Assembly: GCA_964557975.1 (NCBI GenBank) | Contig: CAZLCG010000028.1 | Span: forward strand, 1-23,839 | Reading direction: 5' to 3' | DNA from: Fimenecus sp964557975 | GTDB taxonomy: Bacteria > Bacillota > Clostridia > Oscillospirales > Acutalibacteraceae | DNA: 23,839 nucleotides | Translations under genes and position numbers: made by a program | Notes under the pieces: generated by a model | Seen by the model: the letters and a program-made list of their open reading frames with translations, nothing else | Database searches by the model: none | What the model was told of the DNA's origin: nothing | In this document: positions 1 to 7,816 of the stretch, piece by piece | How the letters are laid out: every line of letters begins with the position of its first letter | Numbering within the stretch: the first letter of the stretch is position 1

Positions 1-33
1 TAAATGCAACCGCAAATTCTACTGTTGCATTTA
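1..33. terminator. Hairpin at left edge, possible terminator of an upstream gene
   Basis: Bases 1-10 and 24-33 form a perfect 10-bp stem around a 13-nt loop. No strong U-run follows on the plus strand, so terminator function is uncertain. It lies just upstream of the tRNA promoter and could close a gene outside the window. Confidence 0.3.
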
Positions 34-74
34 CTTTGAGAATTTACTGTTAAAATAATTGCCAAAAAAAAGTA

Positions 75-103
75 TTGACATCTGAAACCTTGTATATTAT
101 AAT
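75..103 (+). promoter_or_regulatory. Consensus sigma-A promoter for the tRNA pair
   Basis: TTGACA at 75-80 and TATAAT at 98-103 are separated by exactly 17 nt, a perfect match to the housekeeping consensus. It lies 31 nt before the tRNA-Met, as expected for a strongly expressed stable RNA unit. Confidence 0.93.
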
Positions 104-134
104 AATCAAGCCGTAAAAATGCGGCAAAAGTTTA

Positions 135-211
135 GGCGGCATAGCTTAGCTGGCTAGAGCGTCCGGTTCATACCCGGAAGGTCGTAGGTTCAAGTCCCAC
201 TGCCGCTACCA
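135..211 (+). tRNA. tRNA-Met (anticodon CAT), elongator type
   Basis: A complete cloverleaf. The acceptor stem pairs 135-141 with 201-207, including a terminal G-U pair as in Bacillus elongator tRNA-Met. The anticodon stem TCCGG/CCGGA carries the loop TTCATAC with anticodon CAT. The T loop is intact and CCA is encoded at 209-211. Overall similarity to Bacillus subtilis elongator tRNA-Met (recalled, not aligned by software) favours this over initiator tRNA or the CAT-anticodon tRNA-Ile. Confidence 0.95.
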
Positions 212-241
212 TGCAGGTAAAAGTTTTTTGCCTGCTTTTTC

Positions 242-316
242 GGCCCGGTGGTCAAGCGGTTAAGACACCGCCCTTTCACGGCGGTAACACGAGTTCAAAT
301 CTCGTCCGGGTCACCA
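242..316 (+). tRNA. tRNA-Glu (anticodon TTC)
   Basis: A complete cloverleaf 30 nt after the tRNA-Met. The acceptor stem pairs 242-248 with 306-312 (one G-U). The anticodon stem CCGCC/GGCGG carries the loop CTTTCAC with anticodon TTC, and CCA is encoded at 314-316. It is co-transcribed with tRNA-Met from the promoter at 75-103. Confidence 0.96.
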
Positions 317-351
317 AAAAGAGAAAGCCGTGCCAGCGGCTTTCTCTTTTT
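317..351 (+). terminator. Rho-independent terminator of the tRNA unit
   Basis: A 14-bp perfect stem (317-330 with 337-350), loop TGCCAG, ends in a T-run. It begins directly after the tRNA-Glu CCA, so it closes the tRNA transcript and separates it from azlC. Confidence 0.92.
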
Positions 352-364
352 AACTGTCGGGGCG

Positions 365-409
365 CTGTTCCGAATTTTTCGACATAGGTTTTCAGCGAAA
401 AAAGAACAG
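365..409 (+). promoter_or_regulatory. Structured leader hairpin upstream of azlC
   Basis: CTGTTC (365-370) pairs with GAACAG (404-409), and TTTTTCG (375-381) pairs with CGAAAAA (396-402), giving a 6+7 bp stem interrupted by an asymmetric internal loop. No U-run follows, so it is not a simple terminator. It sits between the tRNA terminator and the azlC start; no clear -35/-10 pair was found in this spacer. A role in mRNA stability or control is inference. Confidence 0.3.
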
Positions 410-456
410 GGCGGCTAAGTTTTATTCAATCTGTTTTGTCAAACCGAGGTTTCTTT

Positions 457-1191
457 ATGACGGAAAAATCAAACGGCAATTACATAAACAGCTTCAAAAA
501 AGGCTTAAAGGACGGTATTCCGATTGCTTTAGGCTATCTTTCTGTTTCCTTTACCTTCGGTATGGCGGCGGTTTCAGGCGGACTTCCCGTGTCGGCTGCC
601 GTTGCGATTTCAATGACTAACTTAACCTCGGCGGGTCAGTTCGCGGGGCTTGATTTGATTTTTTCGGCAGGTTCGCTTTTTGAAACGGCTCTTACACAGT
701 TCGTAATAAATCTGCGCTATTCGCTTATGAGCGTTTCCCTGTCGCAGAAGCTGCACAAAAGCGTTAATATTCTTGACAGACTGCTCATAGCCTTCGGCAA
801 CACCGATGAAATTTTCGCAGTCGCCATGGGCAATCCTCGGGAGGTCGGCAAAAAATATATGCGCGGGCTGATTTTAACCCCATATATCGGTTGGGCGCTC
901 GGCACGCTTATCGGCGCGGCGGCAAGCAGTCTTTTACCCGAAATAATCCGCTCCGCGCTCGGCATTGCCATTTACGGTATGTTCCTTGCGATAATCGTAC
1001 CGCCGATGAAGCGCAGCAGGGCGGTTACGGCGGTAATCGCAATCGCTGTAATATTAAGCTGTCTTTTCAAATTCGTCCCGTTTTTAAGCTCGGTTTCGGG
1101 CGGCTTCGTTATAATCATCTGCGCCGTTGTTGCGGCGGCTGCGGGCGCTGTAATAAAGCCCGTGGAGGAAAGCGAGGCGCAAAATGGCTGA
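457..1191 (+). CDS. azlC: AzlC family branched-chain amino acid exporter, large subunit
   Basis: This 244-residue polytopic membrane protein matches the AzlC/YgaZ family, the large subunit of a two-component exporter of branched-chain amino acids and analogues. The N-terminal segment GIPIALGYLSVSFTFG, the conserved NLRY (near residue 88) and the GNTDEIFA segment are typical. Several hydrophobic helices follow, ending near IKPVEES. The frame is open from a TTG at 436, but GAGG at 446-449 is placed 7 nt before the ATG at 457, which is the preferred start. The last 8 nt overlap the azlD start, so the pair is translationally coupled. Family assignment is firm; substrate is known only by family. 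Confidence 0.9.
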   Translation: MTEKSNGNYINSFKKGLKDGIPIALGYLSVSFTFGMAAVSGGLPVSAAVAISMTNLTSAGQFAGLDLIFSAGSLFETALTQFVINLRYSLMSVSLSQKLHKSVNILDRLLIAFGNTDEIFAVAMGNPREVGKKYMRGLILTPYIGWALGTLIGAAASSLLPEIIRSALGIAIYGMFLAIIVPPMKRSRAVTAVIAIAVILSCLFKFVPFLSSVSGGFVIIICAVVAAAAGAVIKPVEESEAQNG

Positions 1192-1504
1192 TTTCAAATC
1201 CCTTTTAAGCTATATAGCCGTTATGGCGGGCGTAACCTATCTTGTCAGGATGCTTCCGCTTGTGATATTCAGAAAGAAGATTGAAAACAGATTTATAAAA
1301 TCCTTTTTGTATTATATTCCCTACGCCGTCCTCGCCGCAATGACCGTGCCTGCAATATTTTATTCGACCGGCAGTATTTGGTCAGCCGCCGCAGGGCTTA
1401 TCGTTGCGCTGGTACTTGCATTTTTTGAAAAGGGACTTGTTACGGTTGCGATTTTATCGTCACTTGCCGCGCTTGTTGTCGAATTACTCTTAAAAAACAT
1501 ATAG
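1184..1504 (+). CDS. azlD: AzlD family branched-chain amino acid exporter, small subunit
   Basis: This is a 106-residue, very hydrophobic protein with about four predicted membrane helices. It matches the AzlD/YgaH small subunit: VTYLVRMLPLVIFRKKI near the N-terminus is the conserved AzlD signature, followed by YIPYAVLAAMTVPAIF. The ATG overlaps the end of azlC in a different frame, the usual arrangement for this obligate pair. A strong terminator follows, so azlCD is a two-gene unit. No linked Lrp or other regulator is present in the window. Confidence 0.9.
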   Translation: MADFKSLLSYIAVMAGVTYLVRMLPLVIFRKKIENRFIKSFLYYIPYAVLAAMTVPAIFYSTGSIWSAAAGLIVALVLAFFEKGLVTVAILSSLAALVVELLLKNI

Positions 1505-1531
1505 TAATTAGTCATAATATACAAATAATGA

Positions 1532-1568
1532 CGCTGTAATTTTTACATTAAAATTACGGCGTTTTTTT
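1532..1568 (+). terminator. Rho-independent terminator after azlD
   Basis: A 12-bp stem with one G-T pair (1532-1543 with 1550-1561), loop TACATT, is followed by seven T residues. It ends azlCD and lies just before the symporter gene. Confidence 0.9.
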
Positions 1569-1616
1569 ATTAAGTATAGTATAATTAAGATATATTAAAA
1601 ATCGGAGGGCAAGAAT

Positions 1617-3095
1617 ATGGATAATAAAAGATACATCCCGAAAAAAGAGTTCCGCGCGTTTGCAGTCGGCGCTTTGGGTCAGGGAATGATTTACGCAATT
1701 ATGTCGTCCTATATTTCGGATTTCTATTTGAATGTATTAAGAGTCACTCCCCTGTTCGTACTTCTTTTAATGCTTCTTGCGAGAATTTGGGACGCCGTTA
1801 ACGACCCGCTGATGGGTATGATAGTTGACAGGGCAAATCCCAAGCACGGCAAAATGAAAACATATCTTTTAGCGACGCCGATACCCGTTGCCGTACTTAC
1901 CGTTCTGCTTTTCTTCGCTCCGAATATCTCGGACACGGGCAAAACGGTTTACGCCTCAATAACCTACGTCCTTTGGGGTATGATTTACACTATGTCGGAC
2001 GTCCCCTTCTGGAGCCTGCCGAACGCCATGACGCCGAACCCCGACGAGAGGGGCAAAATTCTTTCAATCGCAAGAACCGCCAACGGCATAGGCTCGGCTG
2101 TTCCCATGGCGATATTTATGGCTCTGGGCTTTATTCTGCCGTCGTTAACAAGCCTTACGGGGCTTTCGCTTGAAAAAACAAAGTATATGACAATAGCGGT
2201 CATTGCTTCGGTTTTCGGCAACATACTGTTCGCAAGGGTATATTTTAAAACCAAGGAGAGAATAATCATCCCCAAGCCCGTCCGCAAAAAGGGCGAGCCT
2301 TCGTCCTTAAAGCTTATTTTCACCTGCAAGCCGCTTATGCTTGTTGTTGCAATGGGCATTTTAGCCTCGGCAAGATATATGTATCAGGCGGCGGCAATAC
2401 ACGTTGCAAGGTATTCCTTCTATATCGGCAGAGATTTAACGGGTCTTACCGCAGAGGAAACCGAAAAAGCCCTGCAATCAAGCATTTCAACCGTAAACAC
2501 AGTGTTTGCAGTTGCAACCGCCGTCGGTATGTTCGGCACAATGCTGTTAATTCCCAAGCTTATCGAGAAATTCTCTTATAAATCCATAATAGTCACGACC
2601 TGCATTATCGGCTGTGTTTCAAGCATTATAATGTTCTTTATCGGCTATGAGCATTTTTGGGGCTGCGTTCCGTTCCTTATCCTTTCCTGCATACCCTGCG
2701 GCGCGATAAACGCCGTTTCCTCCGCTATGGTCGGCGACTGTCTTGACTATATGGAGTGGAAAACAGGCAGACGCGAAAACGCCCTCGGCAATGCCTGCCA
2801 GTCCTTTGTTTCAAAGCTCGGCAATGCCGTTTCTACCTCGTTTATCGTTCTTATGTATATAATCGTCGACCTTGATATAAACAAGATAGGCACCTCCTAT
2901 ACCGCCAACCCGACGCTTATGGATCCGTCCATAAGACAAGGTATGTTCTCTCTCGTTTCGATAATTCCCGGCGTATCTCTCCTGCTGTGCTGTATTCCGC
3001 TGTTCTTCTATAACCTTACGGGCGATTTCAAGGACAGGATAACAAAAGAACTTAACGAACGCCGTAAGGCAAACGGGACGGTAATCGAGGAATGA
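1617..3095 (+). CDS. GPH-family (MelB-like) sugar:cation symporter
   Basis: A 492-residue MFS-fold transporter of the glycoside-pentoside-hexuronide:cation symporter family. The family hallmark RIWDAVNDPLMGMIVDR occurs near residues 60-76, followed by the cytoplasmic loop around KHGKMKTYLL. About twelve hydrophobic segments are visible, and the second half carries the MVGDCLDYMEWKTGRR motif typical of GPH proteins. The start is supported by CGGAGGG at 1604-1610. GPH proteins couple uptake of glycosides or uronides to Na+ or H+. No hydrolase is adjacent, so the substrate is unknown; the separate GH-like/FGGY kinase operon (9356-13512) may or may not be related. Confidence 0.87.
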   Translation: MDNKRYIPKKEFRAFAVGALGQGMIYAIMSSYISDFYLNVLRVTPLFVLLLMLLARIWDAVNDPLMGMIVDRANPKHGKMKTYLLATPIPVAVLTVLLFFAPNISDTGKTVYASITYVLWGMIYTMSDVPFWSLPNAMTPNPDERGKILSIARTANGIGSAVPMAIFMALGFILPSLTSLTGLSLEKTKYMTIAVIASVFGNILFARVYFKTKERIIIPKPVRKKGEPSSLKLIFTCKPLMLVVAMGILASARYMYQAAAIHVARYSFYIGRDLTGLTAEETEKALQSSISTVNTVFAVATAVGMFGTMLLIPKLIEKFSYKSIIVTTCIIGCVSSIIMFFIGYEHFWGCVPFLILSCIPCGAINAVSSAMVGDCLDYMEWKTGRRENALGNACQSFVSKLGNAVSTSFIVLMYIIVDLDINKIGTSYTANPTLMDPSIRQGMFSLVSIIPGVSLLLCCIPLFFYNLTGDFKDRITKELNERRKANGTVIEE

Positions 3096-3137
3096 GCAGC
3101 CAATAACAGACATTATACATTATTGTGAGGATTTTAT

Positions 3138-3506
3138 ATGAAATATAATTGGATTGACGAATATTTAATGAGTAAAAGCGGCGTTATCAAGGATTTAAAG
3201 GTTGAATGGAATTGGATTCGCTATCAAATCGGCGGCAAGCTGTTTGTTGCAATCTGCCTTGACAGCAAAAACCAACCGCATTATATAACGCTCAAGCTAA
3301 ACCCCGACGAGGGCGAGTTTCTAAGAAAGCAATATGAAGATATAATCCCCGGATACTATATGAACAAGGTGCATTGGAATTCGGTAAACCCCGACGGTAA
3401 CGTACCCGACGAGCTTCTAAAAGAAATGCTTGATAAATCATATAACCTGATTCTTTCAAGCTTCAGCAAAAAGAAGCAGAGCGAAATATTAGGAAACGAA
3501 CAGTAG
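3138..3506 (+). CDS. MmcQ/YjbR family small protein
   Basis: This 122-residue soluble protein matches the MmcQ/YjbR (DUF419) family, a small fold with a CyaY-like alpha/beta core sometimes annotated as DNA-binding, with no firmly established function. The conserved features are YQIGGKLFVAICL (about residues 31-43), ITLKLNP, and the C-terminal block NKVHWNSV followed by VPDELLKEMLDKSY. The ribosome site GTGAGG lies about 9 nt before the ATG. It is 42 nt downstream of the symporter with no terminator between, so it may be its co-transcribed partner, but no functional link is known. Confidence 0.75.
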   Translation: MKYNWIDEYLMSKSGVIKDLKVEWNWIRYQIGGKLFVAICLDSKNQPHYITLKLNPDEGEFLRKQYEDIIPGYYMNKVHWNSVNPDGNVPDELLKEMLDKSYNLILSSFSKKKQSEILGNEQ

Positions 3507-3532
3507 GGGCGGATATCATCCGCCCGTTTTTT
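3507..3532 (+). terminator. Rho-independent terminator after the YjbR-like gene
   Basis: GGGCGGAT (3507-3514) and ATCCGCCC (3518-3525) form a perfect 8-bp stem with a 3-nt loop, then G and six T. The stem starts on the base after the stop codon. Confidence 0.85.
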
Positions 3533-3762
3533 ATACGCAAATTTCAATGTGTGCGTAGGGCGCAGTTTCCCAAACGCGCCGTTTTGAAAACTCCTTCAGT
3601 CAGCTAACGCTGACAGTCGCTGACGGCGGCGGTCCCCCTTTGTCTGCTAACGCGGTTATTTGTCAATATTTTAAACCCGCACCGCAGGGGAATCTGCCCT
3701 CTCGGAGAGGGAGCGGAGAAGAATAATCCGTAGGGACAGCCCTTGCGGCTGTCCGTATTTTT
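3533..3762. repeat. Decayed intergenic repeat, copy A, with internal hairpins
   Basis: No gene lies between 3507 and 3873. The stretch is rich in short stems. Its left part aligns with 22064-22114: 39 of 51 positions match without gaps from TGCGTAGG (3552) to TCAGTCA (3602), with further similarity just to the left. Inside are CTCTC/GAGAG-type stems near 3700-3712 and a perfect 8-bp hairpin (3734-3741 with 3747-3754, loop CTTGC) followed by a T-rich run. The composition resembles the non-coding repeats scattered between genes in gut Clostridia, but that identity is recalled, not searched. Confidence 0.6.
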
Positions 3763-3804
3763 CTTACTCCCTCCGAAAAGCTGTATCCTGTCAATTACTT
3801 TGTC

Positions 3805-3854
3805 CCGAAAAAAGCATCCGAAGCCCGATTAAAGCCGTGAGCTTCGGATGCTTT
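3805..3854 (-). terminator. Rho-independent terminator of the glutamate synthase operon
   Basis: A perfect 14-bp stem pairs 3811-3824 with 3841-3854 around a 16-nt loop. Read on the minus strand it ends in a run of T before CGGG. It lies 20 nt past the stop of the last operon gene. Confidence 0.88.
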
Positions 3855-3873
3855 GCCGAAATATTAAAAATTG

Positions 3874-4611
3874 TCAATTGGGCGTGTATAAATTTGCATA
3901 AGGCCGTGAGGTTGCGGGCGTCAGCTTAACAAACGGAACCGACATTATACCGCCGTAATCCTTTTCAAAGCGTTTGCAGTACTCCTTAACGTGTTTTTTA
4001 ATATCCTGCAAATCCTTTTTGTCGGGGGCAGTAACGGTGATATTCGCGCTGATGTTCTCCTGCGGCACATCCCCTCTTATAAATATCCTGCCGCCGTGCA
4101 TACCCGTAGCGCAGTGTACGCCGACGATGGGCAGACCTTCGGTATTGTCAAGCCCCATAACTATGAGCGTGCCGCCTGCCATATATTCGCCGAGGAACGC
4201 GCCCGCAATTCCGCCGATTACAACAACAGGCTGCTTTTTTTGGAATTCCTTCATATGAATACCGGCTCTTGAGCCCGCCCGCTTTTCAATGTATATTTCA
4301 CCGTCGCGCATAGCATAGCCGAGGGTATCGCCGACATGACCGTGAACGGTTATACTGCCGCCGTTCATAGTGTTGCCGATCGCCTCTTGACCGTTGCCGA
4401 ACACCTCGAGCGCACCGCCGTTCAGGTATGCGCCCATATCGTTGCCCGGCGTACCGTAAATGCTGATGCGTTTACCCTTATCCATAGCGGCGCCGATATA
4501 CCTTTGACCGTTAACATCCCTTAAAGCTATTCTGTTTTCGGCTTCAAGCGAACCGCGTATTTCTTCGTTAAGCTCCTGAAAGCTCCGCTTGCCTGCGGTT
4601 ATGGTTTTCAT
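3874..4611 (-). CDS. Glutamate synthase-type GXGXG domain protein (C-terminal domain subunit)
   Basis: This 245-residue protein corresponds to the stand-alone C-terminal GXGXG (right-handed beta-helix) domain of the large glutamate synthase subunit, as in archaeal split enzymes. The repeating glycine pattern is visible in successive rungs: YLNGGALEVFG, TMNGGSITVHG, AMRDGEIYIEK, YMAGGTLIVMG and MHGGRIFIRG. In full-length enzymes the domain is structural, bridging the amidotransferase and FMN domains. The ATG at 4611 is preferred over an in-frame ATG at 4629, because it forms an ATGA overlap with the upstream stop and has GGGGAGG about 9 nt before it. It is the last gene of the operon and a terminator follows. 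Confidence 0.87.
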   Translation of the reverse strand: MKTITAGKRSFQELNEEIRGSLEAENRIALRDVNGQRYIGAAMDKGKRISIYGTPGNDMGAYLNGGALEVFGNGQEAIGNTMNGGSITVHGHVGDTLGYAMRDGEIYIEKRAGSRAGIHMKEFQKKQPVVVIGGIAGAFLGEYMAGGTLIVMGLDNTEGLPIVGVHCATGMHGGRIFIRGDVPQENISANITVTAPDKKDLQDIKKHVKEYCKRFEKDYGGIMSVPFVKLTPATSRPYANLYTPN

Positions 4612-5861
4612 TTCCGAACGCCTCCCCATAATTTTTCGGTTCTTGTCTGCTTATCAAACATCATAAGCTCGGGGCATGCAAGAATATCGCCCTCAAGCGT
4701 TCTTAAATCAACCTTATTTTTTATAATGTCCGTATATATGCCCGCTCTGTCGGAGCAGTTTATAAGCACAAAGCCGACAAGGCGGTTATCACGGACAAGC
4801 AGTCTTTTATAGCTGTCCTCGGTTCGGACGATTTTCGCCCTTGCGCCCTCTTGGCTTATAAGACCGCAGGTGCAAATTCGCTGACCGAAAAAGTCAATCG
4901 CGTTAACGGCGAAGCTGCCCTCGTCCTTTTGAGACTTTCCGCACATATTCAAGGCGGCGGTTTTGCCCTGCCTTACGGCATTTGGCCAAAGCGCGATTAT
5001 TTTTTCGCTTCCGTCAAGAATATCGTGGCTCTTTACGCAGTCACCCGCGGCATAAATATCGTCAACCGAAGTCTTCATCGTATCCTTATTAACGACTATA
5101 CCTCTGTCAGCCTTTGCTCCGCACTCCTCGGCAAGCTCGGTATTAGGTCTTACGCCTACTGCGATTATGAGCAAATCGCACGGCAGCTCTTTGCCGCTTT
5201 TAAGCTTGACCGAGGTTATCTTATTTTTGCCGACCGCCTCGGTTACCGTATCGCCGAGATAAAGCGTAATTCCGTTTTTCCGAAGATTTTCCCGAACAAG
5301 CTCTGACGCGTCGCCGTCAAGAATTGACGGCAGGACTTTAGGCGCTAACTCGACAACGCTGACGCTTTTGCATATATGCCGAAGCCCTTCAGCCGCCTTA
5401 AGCCCTATAAGCCCCGCGCCGATAACGACGGCGTTCATTTTATCGTTTGCGTATTTTTTAATTCTTTTCGACGATTCCATATTGAGAAATGTAAAAGCAT
5501 TGTCTTTGCCGTCCGAATTCCGAACGGGCGGAACAAACGGCTTTGAGCCTGTCGCTATAAGCAATTTGTCGTAATCCTCACTGCCGTCTTTCCAAATAAC
5601 CTTTTTATTCTCCGCGTCGATTTTCCGAATTTTCGTATCGGTAATTATATCAATGTTATTTTTTTTGTAAAAGTCCGCCTTTTCAAGATAAATGTTTTTT
5701 CCCTCGACTGAGGATTTAAGATAATATGAAATTATCGGTCTTGAATACGGAAAAATTTTTTCGTCCGTAAAAACGGTGATTTTTGAATCATTATCGTTTT
5801 CCCTGAGCGTTTTTGCCGCCGAAATGCCTGCGGCTGACGCCCCGATTATTACATACTTCAT
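4608..5861 (-). CDS. FAD-dependent NAD(P)H oxidoreductase of the glutamate synthase operon
   Basis: This 417-residue flavoprotein belongs to the pyridine nucleotide-disulfide oxidoreductase superfamily, of the rubredoxin reductase/nitrite reductase type. The N-terminal FAD dinucleotide fold is MKYVIIGASAAGISAAK, the NAD(P)H fold is VIGAGLIGLKAAEGL (near residue 145), and the second FAD contact is DDIYAAGDCV (near residue 270). No redox-active CxxC is seen, so it should pass hydride-derived electrons to an outside Fe-S or flavin partner. The upstream frame runs to 5954, but the ATG at 5861 overlaps the ferredoxin stop as ATGA and matches the family N-terminus. By context it feeds electrons to the synthase core through the neighbouring ferredoxin. 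Confidence 0.87.
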   Translation of the reverse strand: MKYVIIGASAAGISAAKTLRENDNDSKITVFTDEKIFPYSRPIISYYLKSSVEGKNIYLEKADFYKKNNIDIITDTKIRKIDAENKKVIWKDGSEDYDKLLIATGSKPFVPPVRNSDGKDNAFTFLNMESSKRIKKYANDKMNAVVIGAGLIGLKAAEGLRHICKSVSVVELAPKVLPSILDGDASELVRENLRKNGITLYLGDTVTEAVGKNKITSVKLKSGKELPCDLLIIAVGVRPNTELAEECGAKADRGIVVNKDTMKTSVDDIYAAGDCVKSHDILDGSEKIIALWPNAVRQGKTAALNMCGKSQKDEGSFAVNAIDFFGQRICTCGLISQEGARAKIVRTEDSYKRLLVRDNRLVGFVLINCSDRAGIYTDIIKNKVDLRTLEGDILACPELMMFDKQTRTEKLWGGVRK

Positions 5862-6301
5862 TTTCCCGTGCCTCCCGTTTCGAGATAAACAAGCGCCTTG
5901 TTCGGGCAGTTCTTGACGCAGGCAGGTTCGTCCTCTCCCTGACACAAATCGCATTTTACCGCAAATTTTCCCGTCTTAACGCACCCGAACGGACAAACCG
6001 CAAGGCAGGTCATACAACCTATGCACTTGCTTTCGTCACAGGTGACAACGCCTGTCTTTTCATCCTTTCTCATAGCGCCCGTAATACACGCCGCAACGCA
6101 GGCGGGATTGTCGCAATGGCGGCAGTTAACCGCAACCGATCTCAGATTGTCGCCCTCAACGGTAATTCTTGATACAGGAACGGGATTTTCCCTTAAATGC
6201 GCCTTAACAACATCCTTTGATTTTGAGTGCGCCGTTCTGCAATAGACCTCGCAAAGACGGCAGTTAAGACACAGCTCCTCTTTTGCAAATACTTTTTTCA
6301 T
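5858..6301 (-). CDS. Four-cluster 4Fe-4S ferredoxin, HycB-like electron-transfer subunit
   Basis: This 147-residue iron-sulfur protein has four cysteine groups: CLNCRLCEVYC near the start, CRHCDNPACVAAC, CIGCMTCLAVC and CDLCQGEDEPACVKNC. The pattern is that of the HycB/NrfC/DmsB electron-transfer family and predicts up to four [4Fe-4S] clusters. The ATG at 6301 follows AAGGAGGA with good spacing and is preferred to the in-frame ATG at 6328, which overlaps the preceding gene. The next gene overlaps by ATGA. It probably wires the FAD oxidoreductase to the FMN/Fe-S synthase core; this role is inferred from gene order. Confidence 0.87.
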   Translation of the reverse strand: MKKVFAKEELCLNCRLCEVYCRTAHSKSKDVVKAHLRENPVPVSRITVEGDNLRSVAVNCRHCDNPACVAACITGAMRKDEKTGVVTCDESKCIGCMTCLAVCPFGCVKTGKFAVKCDLCQGEDEPACVKNCPNKALVYLETGGTGK

Positions 6302-6314
6302 CTTGCCGTCCTCC

Positions 6315-7814
6315 TTATTCGCCCGCATGGCTTATTCCCAAAATGCCAAGCTCTCTGTCGGTAAGACCTATACCTCTGAGCATAAGCCTGTTGCCCCTCA
6401 GCGAGTCAATGGAATTAAGTCCCATTCCGCCGAGCATCTCTTTTATTTCATGATTCCACGCGTTTATGAGATTCACGACGCGCGGAGCCATAATTTCGGG
6501 ATTAAGACGTTTTACAAGCTCGGGGCGCTGAGTTGCGATGCCCCAATTACACTTGCCTGTCTGGCATTGCTGACACATATGGCAACCCATGGCAATAAGC
6601 GGCGCCGAGGCAACATAAACAGCGTCCGCGCCGAGCGCAATCGCCTTGACAATATCAGCCGAATTTCTTATTGACCCTGCGGCAACGAGCGAAACGGAAT
6701 TTCTTATGCTTTCGTCGCGCAGTCTTTGGTCAACAGCCGCCAAAGCAAGCTCAATTGGTATGCCGACATTATCCCTTATTCTTGTAGGCGCCGCGCCCGT
6801 ACCGCCTCTGAAGCCGTCCATAACGATTATGTCCGCGCCGGCTCTCACAACACCCGAAACGATTGCAGAGCAGTTGTGGACCGCCGCAATTTTAACCGCG
6901 ACGGGCTTTTTGTACTGCGTCGCTTCCTTTAACGACCAAATAAGCTGTCTTAAATCCTCAATAGAATAAATATCGTGATGCGGCGCAGGCGAAATAGCGT
7001 CTGAGCCTTCGGGAATCATACGGGCGTTGCTGACCTCGACGGTTACCTTCTCCCCGGGGAGATGTCCGCCGATACCCGGCTTTGCGCCCTGACCGATTTT
7101 AATCTCTATAAATCTTGAATTTTGGAGATACTCCTTATATACGCCGAATCTGCCCGAAGCGACCTGAACAACCGCGTAATCCCGATAATCGTAAAGCTCC
7201 GGATGCAGACCGCCCTCGCCCGTGTTAAAGACAGTGCCTAATTCCTCAGCTGCCATTGCGAGCGATTTCTGAGCATTAAACGAAATCGAGCCGAACGACA
7301 TAGCCGAAAACATAATCGGCGTTTCAAGCTGAATCTGCGGCGGCAGAACCGTGAGCATTTTACCGCTTTTTGAAAATTCAATCTTGTCGGGCTTTCTGCC
7401 GAGGAAAGTACGTATCTCCATAGGCTCTCTTAATGGGTCTATTGACGGGTTCGTAACCTGACTTGCGTTTAAAAGGATTCTGTCCCAATAAATCGGATAA
7501 GGCTTGTTGTTCGACATACCCGAAAGCAGAACCCCGCCTGTTTGTGCCTGTCTTAAAATTTCCTTTTGCATAAGGGGCGTCCAGTTCGCATGCTCCTTAT
7601 ACGCCATATCGAATTTTTTGATTTTAATAGCGCGCGTAGGGCATATTGATGCGCAGCGGTGGCAGGCGACGCATTTTGCTTCATCCGCCAAAACGGTTTT
7701 ACCGTCGTCATCAAAGTAATGCACCCCGTAGGAACACTGTCTTACGCATGCGCCGCACGAAATACATCTGTTAAGATTTCTTTCAACCTCAAATTCGGGA
7801 ACTATGTAGTTCAT
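6315..7814 (-). CDS. Archaeal-type glutamate synthase core (FMN/Fe-S domain with N-terminal ferredoxin)
   Basis: This 499-residue protein combines an N-terminal double [4Fe-4S] ferredoxin domain (Cys 17, 20, 23, 27 and Cys 48, 51, 54, 58) with the glutamate synthase central FMN-binding TIM barrel. Core motifs include NTGEGGLHPE, KIGQGAKPGIGGHLPGEKV, MDGFRGGTGAAP and LVAAGSIRNSADIVKAIALG. A further cysteine group (411, 414, 417, 422; followed by NWGIATQ) is the synthase Fe-S cluster site. The domain transfers ammonia from glutamine to 2-oxoglutarate and reduces the product. The start lies 2 nt past the amidotransferase stop with GAGGG 7 nt before the ATG. The size is typical of archaeal and clostridial forms that lack the fused amidotransferase and GXGXG domains. 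Confidence 0.92.
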   Translation of the reverse strand: MNYIVPEFEVERNLNRCISCGACVRQCSYGVHYFDDDGKTVLADEAKCVACHRCASICPTRAIKIKKFDMAYKEHANWTPLMQKEILRQAQTGGVLLSGMSNNKPYPIYWDRILLNASQVTNPSIDPLREPMEIRTFLGRKPDKIEFSKSGKMLTVLPPQIQLETPIMFSAMSFGSISFNAQKSLAMAAEELGTVFNTGEGGLHPELYDYRDYAVVQVASGRFGVYKEYLQNSRFIEIKIGQGAKPGIGGHLPGEKVTVEVSNARMIPEGSDAISPAPHHDIYSIEDLRQLIWSLKEATQYKKPVAVKIAAVHNCSAIVSGVVRAGADIIVMDGFRGGTGAAPTRIRDNVGIPIELALAAVDQRLRDESIRNSVSLVAAGSIRNSADIVKAIALGADAVYVASAPLIAMGCHMCQQCQTGKCNWGIATQRPELVKRLNPEIMAPRVVNLINAWNHEIKEMLGGMGLNSIDSLRGNRLMLRGIGLTDRELGILGISHAGE

Positions 7815-7816
7815 AT

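Noticed and set aside
352..456. T-box or amino acid riboswitch in front of azlC
   Set aside because: The leader is only about 105 nt, lacks a T-box sequence and a terminator/antiterminator pair, and contains just one interrupted stem.
3533..3762. Insertion sequence remnant
   Set aside because: No transposase fragment in any frame, no convincing terminal inverted repeats and no target duplication; treated as a non-coding dispersed repeat instead.
4851..5306. Open frame of 151 codons on the plus strand
   Set aside because: It lies wholly antisense to the FAD oxidoreductase gene, which has clear FAD and NAD(P)H motifs; no domain was seen in the antisense frame.
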